Source: VAZQ01 sp034669045
GTDB taxonomy: Bacteria; Pseudomonadota; Alphaproteobacteria; Rhizobiales; Xanthobacteraceae
Length of the DNA: 64,000 nucleotides
Reading direction: 5' to 3'
Assembly (NCBI GenBank): GCA_034669045.1
Contig: JAXDOD010000103.1
Span: 24,227 to 88,226 of the forward strand
Part shown: positions 58,298-64,000 of the stretch, piece after piece
Numbering within the stretch: the stretch's first letter is position 1
How the letters are laid out: each line of letters starts with the position of its first letter
Translations under genes and position numbers: made by a program
The notes under the pieces: model-generated
Seen by the model: the letters and a program-made list of their open reading frames with translations, nothing else
Database searches by the model: none
Told to the model about the DNA's origin: nothing

Positions 58298-59146
58298 ATG
58301 TCTCTTGTTGCCATGACCGCAACCGCCGAACCGGCCGCGACCGAAGGCGCGGCGCCCAAGGAAGCGCCGAGAAGCGCGCTCGCGCGCTTCGCACGGCCGG
58401 CGCTCGGCCTGCTGCTGCCGCTGGCACTCGCGCTCGGCTGGGAAATCGCCGTGCGCATGGGGCTGTCGACCGGGCGGCTGCTGCCGCCGCCGTCGGTGAT
58501 CTTCAACACCTTCGTCGACCTCGCGGCGACCGGCGAGCTGCAGCGCCATGCGCTGGCGACGCTCTCGCGGGTGGCGGCGGGCTTCGTGCTCGGCGTCACG
58601 GCGGGCACGATCGCGGGCGCCATCACCGGCTATTCGGCGCTCAGCCATCGCCTCGTCGACCCGACGCTGCAGGCGCTGCGCTCGATCCCGTCGATCGCCT
58701 GGGTGCCGCTGTTCATCCTGTGGTTCGGCATCTTCGAGGCCTCCAAGATCATCCTGATCGCGGTCGGCGTGTTCTTCCCGGTCTATCTCGGGGTCATGGG
58801 CGCGGTCATCTCGGTCGACCGCAAGATCGTCGAGGTCGGCCGCGTGTTCCGGCTCTCCGGCCCCGCCATGGTGCGGCGCATTCTGCTGCCGGCGGTGATG
58901 CCGGCCTATGTGCTGTCGCTGCGCGCCGGGCTTGGCCTCGGCTGGATGTTCGTGGTGGCGGCGGAATTCCTCGGGGCCTCGACCGGCCTCGGCTTCCTCC
59001 TGATCGACGGCCAGCAGCTCGGCAAGCCGGCGCAGATCGTCGCCGCCATCGTGGCCTTCGCGATCCTGGGCAAGACCACCGATTGGATGATCGCGCTCGT
59101 CTCGGCGCCGTTCCTGCGCTGGGAAGACCGCTTCGCGCGGACGTAG
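58298..59146 (+). CDS. ssuC: ABC transporter permease (SsuC-like)
   Basis: 282 residues with six membrane segments after an Ala-rich N-terminus. The binding-protein-dependent permease signature EVGRVFRLSGPAMVRRILLPAVMPAYVLSLRAGLGLGWMFVVAAEFLG contains the EAA loop. RSIPSIAWVPLFILWFGIFEASKI is typical of SsuC/TauC. It follows the receptor gene by 57 bp. Confidence 0.92.
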   Translation: MSLVAMTATAEPAATEGAAPKEAPRSALARFARPALGLLLPLALALGWEIAVRMGLSTGRLLPPPSVIFNTFVDLAATGELQRHALATLSRVAAGFVLGVTAGTIAGAITGYSALSHRLVDPTLQALRSIPSIAWVPLFILWFGIFEASKIILIAVGVFFPVYLGVMGAVISVDRKIVEVGRVFRLSGPAMVRRILLPAVMPAYVLSLRAGLGLGWMFVVAAEFLGASTGLGFLLIDGQQLGKPAQIVAAIVAFAILGKTTDWMIALVSAPFLRWEDRFART

Positions 59147-59177
59147 ACCCTATGTTTCGCATTGGAGGGAAGCGCTC

Positions 59178-60164
59178 ATGACGAATCGGCGATCCAGGCT
59201 TGCCGCGGTGGTGCTGCTTGTCGGCCTGCTCCTTCAGGCCAGCGTTCCGGTGCGGGCGCAGAACTATCCGACCGGGCCGATCACGTTGATCGTGCCGTTC
59301 CCGCCCGGCGGCAGCATCGACGTGGTGCTGCGCGCGATGGCGCCGAAGCTGCAGGAGCGGTTGGGCAAGCCGGTCTTGATCGAGAACCGCGGCGGCGGCG
59401 GCGGCGTGATCGCGACGGCGGCGGTCGCCAAATCCCCGCCCGACGGCCAGATGGTGTTCGCGGCGCCGAGCTTGCTTGCCGCCAATCCGACGCTCCACGC
59501 GGCATTGTCGTTTGACACGCTCAAAGACCTCCAGATGGTCTCGTTGCTGTTCCACACGCCGCTGGTCCTGGTGGTCAATCCCGACCTGCCGGCGAAATCG
59601 GTGGCCGAGCTGGTCGTGTTGCTGAAGCAAAAACCCGGTGAGATATCGTTCGCCCATAGCGGGCCCGGATCCTCCCTGCACCTGGCGGCCGAGCTGTTCC
59701 AGGCCATGACCGGCAGCAAGATGAACGGCGTCGCCTATCGCGGCGCGCCGCCCGCCTTGAACGATGTCATGGCCGGCCACGTTGCGCTGATGTTTGCCGA
59801 TACCGGCACGGTGGTGGCGCAGATCGCGGCGGGCAAGGTGCGGGCCTTGGGAGTCACCTCGACCATGCGCGTGCCGGTGACGCCCGACATCCCGACCATC
59901 GCGGAGGCCGGCGTTCCCGGCTTCGACGCCGTCGGCTGGACCCTGATGTGCGTGCGGGCGACCACGCCCAAGCCGATCATCGACCGGTTGCAAGCGGAGC
60001 TGGCGGCGGTCGCCGCGATGCCGGACATTCAGGCGCTGATGGTCAGGCTCGGAACCATCCCGGCCCTCAGTCCCCCGCCGGCAGAGCTGCAGAAGTTCCT
60101 GGCGTCGGAGATCGACCGCTGGGGCGACATCATCGAACGGGCGGGCGTGGCGAAATCGCAGTAG
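59178..60164 (+). CDS. Bug-type solute receptor within the ssu-like operon
   Basis: 328 residues with a signal peptide (to about VRAQN). TctC/Bug family: YPTGPITLIVPFPPGGSIDVVLRAM, LIENRGGGGGVIATAAVAKSPPDGQMV, GVAYRGAPPALNDVMAGHVALMF. Start set by GGAGGGA. It lies 31 bp after ssuC and 43 bp before a class II aldolase gene, splitting the ABC operon. The ligand is unknown. Confidence 0.92.
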   Translation: MTNRRSRLAAVVLLVGLLLQASVPVRAQNYPTGPITLIVPFPPGGSIDVVLRAMAPKLQERLGKPVLIENRGGGGGVIATAAVAKSPPDGQMVFAAPSLLAANPTLHAALSFDTLKDLQMVSLLFHTPLVLVVNPDLPAKSVAELVVLLKQKPGEISFAHSGPGSSLHLAAELFQAMTGSKMNGVAYRGAPPALNDVMAGHVALMFADTGTVVAQIAAGKVRALGVTSTMRVPVTPDIPTIAEAGVPGFDAVGWTLMCVRATTPKPIIDRLQAELAAVAAMPDIQALMVRLGTIPALSPPPAELQKFLASEIDRWGDIIERAGVAKSQ

Positions 60165-60207
60165 CACTGGCACAGTTGCGGGAACTACAGACGGGAAGGC
60201 GGCTTTC

Positions 60208-60903
60208 ATGAGCGACGAAGCGTTGCTGCGCGCCAAGACCGCGACATTGGCGCGGATATTGAACCTGCAGGGCACGATCGGAATGTTCGGGCACGTCTCG
60301 GTCCGCGTTCCCGGCACCACCCGCTGCTTCATCAGCCCGGGGGCGAGCACCGACAAGAGCACGGTGCGGCCGGAAAACATTCACGTCTATGATATCGATG
60401 GCACGGTGCTCGAGAATTCCGGCGGCCTCATCCCGGCGGAGTGGCGCATTCACACGCAAATCCATCGCGACCGGCCCGACGCCATGTGTATCGCGCATCT
60501 GCATGCGCCGCATGCCCGGGCGTTGGGGATTGCCGGCAGGGAGCTGGTTCCGGTTTTCCTGCACGGCTCGTTTCTCCGCGGCGGCGTGCCGACCTGGAAC
60601 AACCCTCGCCTTGTGGTCAACGACGAGCAGGCCGCCGACCTGTCGCGCGCGCTCGGCGACAAGATGGCGGTGCAGATGCGCGGGCATGGCTGCGTCGTGG
60701 TGGGCGAGACCGCGGAGCAGGCGCTGTTCGCGTGTACGTTCCTCGAGGAGAATGCCGGCATCCAATTGCAGGCCGAGATTTTTGGGGGGGCGATCCCGCT
60801 GAGCCCGGACGAGGCGCGCGATTGCGCCGAAGGCACGTTTCATCCGCGGCTGTTTCCTCTGCTTTGGGCCTACTACGAGCGCAAAGTCCGACTTGACGCT
60901 TGA
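60208..60903 (+). CDS. Class II aldolase/adducin family protein
   Basis: 231 residues. Zinc-dependent aldolase/epimerase fold: LNLQGTIGMFGHVSVRVPGTTRCFISPG, then metal ligands HLHAPHARAL (His-x-His) and the later His of MRGHGCVVVGETAEQALFACTFLEENAGIQLQA. Substrates in the family are sugar phosphates or hydroxy acids; decarboxylase-like members also exist. It is encoded between a Bug receptor and ssuB. Confidence 0.9.
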   Translation: MSDEALLRAKTATLARILNLQGTIGMFGHVSVRVPGTTRCFISPGASTDKSTVRPENIHVYDIDGTVLENSGGLIPAEWRIHTQIHRDRPDAMCIAHLHAPHARALGIAGRELVPVFLHGSFLRGGVPTWNNPRLVVNDEQAADLSRALGDKMAVQMRGHGCVVVGETAEQALFACTFLEENAGIQLQAEIFGGAIPLSPDEARDCAEGTFHPRLFPLLWAYYERKVRLDA

Positions 60904-60928
60904 TCGGAACGAAAGGCCGGGAACCGAG

Positions 60929-61720
60929 ATGCTGGTGCTCGATCGCGTCGGCAAGACCTATCCCAACGGCGTGCGCGCGCTCGACGGCATCACGCTCACC
61001 GTCGCGCCCGGGGAGATTCTGGTCGTTATCGGCGGCTCGGGCTGCGGCAAGTCGACCATGCTGCGCGCGATCTCGGGCCTCGACACGCCGACCGAAGGCC
61101 GGGTCGTGCTCGACGGCACCACCATCACGGCGCCGCACGAGAAGATCGGCATCATCTTCCAGGAACCGCGGCTGCTGCCGTGGCTGCGCGTCGTCGACAA
61201 TGTCGGCTTCGGGCTCGAACGGCGCCCGCGCGACGAACGCCGCGCCCGCGTCGCCAGCGCGCTCGCGCGCGTCGGCCTCGACGACAAGGCGCGGATGTGG
61301 CCGCGCGAGCTCTCCGGCGGCCAGGCGCAGCGCGTCGCCATCGCGCGCGCGCTGGTGCCGCAGCCCCGGGTGCTGCTGCTCGACGAGCCGTTCTCGGCGC
61401 TCGACGCCTTCACGCGCGCCGACCTGCAGGACCATCTGCTGGCGCTGTGGGCGGACCTGCGGCCGACGCTGGTCATCGTCACCCATGACGTCGATGAGGC
61501 GATCGTGCTCGGCGACCGCATCATGGTCATGCGGCCGCGGCCGGGGCGCGTCTACGAGGAGATCGGCTGCGACCTGCCGCGCCCGCGCGACCGCCAGTCG
61601 GCCGCCTTCGACTTCGTCAAGCGCCGCGTGCTCGCCGCGCTCGACCGCTCGCTCGACCGCGCGGTCATGACCGACGAAGGCGAGACCCGCGCCGCCCCGG
61701 GCGGCGGGCTGTGGTGGTGA
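60929..61720 (+). CDS. ssuB: ABC transporter ATP-binding protein (SsuB-like)
   Basis: 263 residues from MLVLDRVGKTYPNGVRALDG. Walker A GGSGCGKST, Q-loop GIIFQEPRLLPWLRV, signature ELSGGQAQRVAIARAL, Walker B VLLLDEPFSALD, switch VTHDVDEAI. The sequence fits the nitrate/sulfonate/taurine ATPases and should serve SsuC. A TTG start at 60893 would overlap the aldolase gene by 11 bp and is possible. The C-terminus is slightly long. Confidence 0.92.
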   Translation: MLVLDRVGKTYPNGVRALDGITLTVAPGEILVVIGGSGCGKSTMLRAISGLDTPTEGRVVLDGTTITAPHEKIGIIFQEPRLLPWLRVVDNVGFGLERRPRDERRARVASALARVGLDDKARMWPRELSGGQAQRVAIARALVPQPRVLLLDEPFSALDAFTRADLQDHLLALWADLRPTLVIVTHDVDEAIVLGDRIMVMRPRPGRVYEEIGCDLPRPRDRQSAAFDFVKRRVLAALDRSLDRAVMTDEGETRAAPGGGLWW

Positions 61721-61768
61721 CGCGCTTGGCGGACCGTAACCCCGCGCCGAAAAGTGTTGCGCCAGAAG

Positions 61769-62014
61769 TCAGGATTTCTCTTTTACTACGATGACCTGCA
61801 CAGGTTGATCTTTGGCTGTTGCCGCGCTGATGATCGACCATATCCAAACAATGAAGCAGACAGGAAGACCGATGATTGAGCCCACCCCGGTAAAGATGAA
61901 AATAAGTCCCAAAATGTACAAGATGATTTGTATAATGCCGGCGCCGATCTTGCCAACGATCAAAGTCCCGACTCCCGGCAAAAATATATTCACGATCACG
62001 CCAAGAACTTTCAT
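61769..62014 (-). CDS. Small two-helix membrane protein of lower GC
   Basis: 81 residues, MKVLGVIVNIFLPGVGTLIV at the start, then GLIFIFTGVGSIIGLPVCFIVWIWSII. It has two Gly-rich transmembrane hairpins and a short polar tail KDQPVQVIVVKEKS, resembling TM2 or YqaE/Pmp3-like small membrane proteins. The ribosome-binding site GGGAGGA is strong. Base composition is clearly less GC-rich than the neighbours, by eye close to half GC, which suggests transfer or constraint by codons for Ile/Phe. Confidence 0.8.
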   Translation of the reverse strand: MKVLGVIVNIFLPGVGTLIVGKIGAGIIQIILYILGLIFIFTGVGSIIGLPVCFIVWIWSIISAATAKDQPVQVIVVKEKS

Positions 62015-62110
62015 AGCATTCCTCCCATTTAGCTGATTGCCCGGCTGTAACTATCGATTGATATTACTCTCGTCTGCAACCAAGCTCAAGACGCCGCTAC
62101 ACGCAAAGGT

Positions 62111-62626
62111 ATGAAGATGGACGCCACCGCGCTGCGCGCCATGCAGGCGCCGCTCAAGGAGCAATACAAAGGCGATCCCCAGTCGGCCTTCATCACGCTC
62201 AGGGCCAAGGGCACGCTCGACGACGCCCGCATCGCCTGCAAGGTGGAGACCGGCCGCGCGCTCGCGGTCGCGGGCCTGCATCCGGCGACCGGCGGCAGCG
62301 GGCTCGAGCTTTGTTCCGGCGACATGCTGCTCGAGGCGCTGGTGGCCTGCGCCGGGGTGACGCTCAAGGCGGTGGCGACCGCGCTCGATATCCCGCTCAG
62401 GTCCGGCAAGGTCTCGGCGGAGGGCGACCTCGATTTCCGCGGTACGCTCGGCGTCGACAAGACCGCGCCGGTCGGCTTCGCGCAGATCAGGCTTGCCTTC
62501 GACATCGAGACCGACGCGCCGCAGGACAAGCTCGACCAGTTGCTCAAGCTCACCGAACGCTATTGCGTCGTCTACCAGACGCTCAAGAGCGGCCCGCCGA
62601 TCGAGGTGACGCTCGCCCGGGCGTGA
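62111..62626 (+). CDS. OsmC-family protein
   Basis: 171 residues. Organic hydroperoxide resistance/osmotic-inducible fold: GSGLELCSGDMLLEALVACAGVTLKAVATAL carries the two reactive cysteines (SGDML...VACAG), followed by VSAEGDLDFRGTLGVDKTAPVGFAQIRLAFDI and LLKLTERYCVVYQTLKSGPPIEV. Thiol peroxidase activity is usual in the family, but this member is of the less characterised type. An ATG two codons on is an alternative start. Confidence 0.9.
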   Translation: MKMDATALRAMQAPLKEQYKGDPQSAFITLRAKGTLDDARIACKVETGRALAVAGLHPATGGSGLELCSGDMLLEALVACAGVTLKAVATALDIPLRSGKVSAEGDLDFRGTLGVDKTAPVGFAQIRLAFDIETDAPQDKLDQLLKLTERYCVVYQTLKSGPPIEVTLARA

Positions 62627-62641
62627 GTCATTGCCGCAAGC

Positions 62642-62742
62642 TGTAGGGTGGGCAAAGGCGCGTCTTCGCGCCGTGCCCACGCGGCTTTGCAAGGCGCCAG
62701 GGTTGACGACGCGTGGGCACGCTTCGCTTTGCCCACCCTACA
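62642..62742. repeat. Dispersed intergenic palindrome (tagggtgggcaaa type)
   Basis: Outer arms tgtagggtgggcaaaggcg (62642-62660) and cgctttgcccaccctaca (62725-62742); inner arms cgtgcccacgc (62672-62682) and gcgtgggcacg (62711-62721). The 'tagggtgggcaaag...gtgggcac' pattern is common between genes in Rhizobiales (from memory). It sits between two converging genes and could terminate both. Confidence 0.8.
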
Positions 62743-62757
62743 GACTACAGACCCAAG

Positions 62758-63741
62758 CTATTCGATCTTCAGCCCCTGCTCGCGGATCACCTTGGCCCAG
62801 GTCGCCGTCTCGGACTTGATGTATTGGGCGAATTCCTCCGGCGTCGCCGCCATCGATTCGAACATCTGCGGCGCCATGAAGCGCTGCTGGAACGCCGGAT
62901 CGCTCAGGATCTTTTTGATCTCGGCGTTGAGCTTCAGCACGATATCGCGCGGCGTTCCGCCGGTGGTGGCGAGGCCGAACCAGGTGCCGGCTTCGTAGCC
63001 GGGCACCCCGCTCTCCGACACGGTGGGCGCGTCGGGGATCTGCGTCACGTGCTTGGGGCTGCCGACCGCGAGCACCTTGAGCTTCTTCTCCGCCGCCGGC
63101 TGCACCACGAGGCTGAGACTGACCGACATCAGGTTGATGTGGCCGGCCATGATGTCGTTGAGCGCGGGCGCGGCGCCGCGATAGTGAATCGCCTGCAGCT
63201 TCACCTTGGCCATGTTCTCGAACTTGATGATGTTCATGTGCGGCGCCGAGCCGACGCCGGCGGTGCCATAGGTGATCTCGCCGGGCTTTTTCTTGGCAAG
63301 GTCGAGCAGCTCGCGAATGTTGTTGGCCGCCAGTCCGTTGTTGGCGATGATCGCCTGGTTGATGCGCACCAGCCCGGTGATCGGCGCAATATCTTTCTCG
63401 GTGTCGTAGGACAGCTTTTCCTTGGCATAGAGCGTGGGATTGAGCACGAACGTGCCAGCCTCGGCCACCAGCAGCGTGTGGCCGTCGGGTGGCGCCTTGG
63501 CCACCATCTGGGCGCCGATGATGTGGGCGCCGCCGCCCTTGTTGTCGATGACGACCTGCTGGCCCCAGGCTTCCGACAGCCGCTGGCCGATGGCGCGCGC
63601 CACCACGTCGCTGACGCCGCCGGCGGCGGCGGTCACCACGATGGTGATGGTCTTCGACGGAAACGATTGCGCCTGCGCCTGCGCCGGCTGTGCCGCCAGC
63701 AGGCATCCGAACGACAGCAGCGCGCCGATCCATTTGGTCAT
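62758..63741 (-). CDS. Bug-type solute receptor next to mutS
   Basis: 327 residues from MTKWIGALLSFGCLLAAQPAQA, a signal peptide. The start at 63741 has AAGGGG nine bases upstream; ATG at 63750 is too close to it. TctC/Bug family: FPSKTITIVVTAAAGGVSDVVARAI, VIDNKGGGAHIIGAQMVAKAPPDGHTLLV, AIHYRGAAPALNDIMAGHINLM. It lies directly downstream of mutS on the same strand, and the mutS frame stays open across the whole of it. Confidence 0.92.
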   Translation of the reverse strand: MTKWIGALLSFGCLLAAQPAQAQAQSFPSKTITIVVTAAAGGVSDVVARAIGQRLSEAWGQQVVIDNKGGGAHIIGAQMVAKAPPDGHTLLVAEAGTFVLNPTLYAKEKLSYDTEKDIAPITGLVRINQAIIANNGLAANNIRELLDLAKKKPGEITYGTAGVGSAPHMNIIKFENMAKVKLQAIHYRGAAPALNDIMAGHINLMSVSLSLVVQPAAEKKLKVLAVGSPKHVTQIPDAPTVSESGVPGYEAGTWFGLATTGGTPRDIVLKLNAEIKKILSDPAFQQRFMAPQMFESMAATPEEFAQYIKSETATWAKVIREQGLKIE

Positions 63742-64000
63742 GGTGTCCATCCCCTTGGCGTACCGCTTGCGCCGCGAGCAGAGCCCCGAGCGCCTCGTCG
63801 GTTGGCGCTGTCGATGGCTTCGGCGCCGCGGCAAAAAGCGGCAGGTCCTCGAAACCGCGCGGCGCGGCGCGATCCTCCGCCTCCAGTTTCGCCAACACCA
63901 CCTTGGCGCGCTCGATCACCGCCGGCGGCAGGCCGGCGAGCTTGGCTACCTGGATGCCGTAGGAACGGTCGGCCGCGCCGGGCACCACCTCGTGCAGAAA
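63742..64000 (-). CDS. mutS: DNA mismatch repair protein MutS, C-terminal part with abnormal end
   Basis: Read from the right edge: FLHEVVPGAADRSYGIQVAK, LAGLPPAVIERAKVVLAKLE and EDLPLFAAAPKPSTAPTDEALGAL, which is the MutS C-terminal region after the ATPase domain. MutS recognises mismatches. The expected ending, a short helical segment of the type REALxALYxLK and a stop, is not found. After about 63770 the sequence is LLAAQAVRQGDGHHDQ and the frame continues without stop through the Bug gene to 62738. The C-terminus seems lost or rewritten; the annotated 3' limit is the start of the Bug gene. The rest of the gene is outside the window. Confidence 0.8.

Overview
The window reads as chromosome of a high-GC alphaproteobacterium of the Hyphomicrobiales (Rhizobiales), most like the Bradyrhizobium/Xanthobacteraceae group. 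The grounds are the rpsT-dnaA-dnaN-recF-gyrB neighbourhood, the ActS/ActR redox pair, an MmcB-type repair protein, several orphan Bug-type solute receptors, and families of long intergenic palindromes common in these genomes. The species call is inference. No rRNA, CRISPR array or prophage is visible; the only mobile element is a partial IS1595-type element at the left edge.

Layout. 1-0.6 kb: truncated IS1595-family element. 0.8-14.3 kb: replication block on the minus strand (rpsT, dnaA, dnaN, recF, gyrB), interrupted by a membrane patatin-like lipase, a biuret-hydrolase-like amidase and two conserved unknowns. 14.3-29.2 kb: housekeeping and metabolic genes (DapA-like aldolase, malic enzyme, MsrA, Wza-like lipoprotein, dienelactone hydrolase, luciferase-like oxidoreductase, ornithine-cyclodeaminase-like protein, response regulator, DMT transporter, a frameshifted Nudix gene) and tRNA-Arg(CCG). 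29.4-39 kb: glutaryl-CoA dehydrogenase, a three-module secreted PQQ-type protein, a TauE-Bug-mtnA operon, mmcB and an exported alpha/beta hydrolase. 39-48 kb: ferritin-like stress protein, actS-actR, an ABC-2 exporter, phaZ with a PhaR-type site, a YgjP-like peptidase, a VOC protein and a Bug receptor. 48.3-53.3 kb: a MarR/GbsR-type regulator with a palindromic operator over its own start, then DUF4166 and membrane-anchored TIGR01777 genes, facing a class A penicillin-binding protein. 54-64 kb: glnD, then a sulfonate-type ABC operon that carries a Bug receptor and a class II aldolase between its subunit genes, OsmC, a further Bug receptor, and the 3' part of mutS.

How it fits together. The replication block is the core. 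The rest is metabolic and transport content of a soil heterotroph: carboxylate and sulfonate uptake, PHB mobilisation, redox control (ActSR), nitrogen sensing (GlnD) and possible biuret use. Signs of rearrangement are concentrated at the IS/patatin/gyrB boundary and between glnD and mutS, where the mutS frame has no stop codon of its own and stays open across the neighbouring Bug gene.

Reliability. Starts were chosen by ribosome-binding site, signal peptide and expected family length. Family names rest on motifs read by eye; no database search was run.
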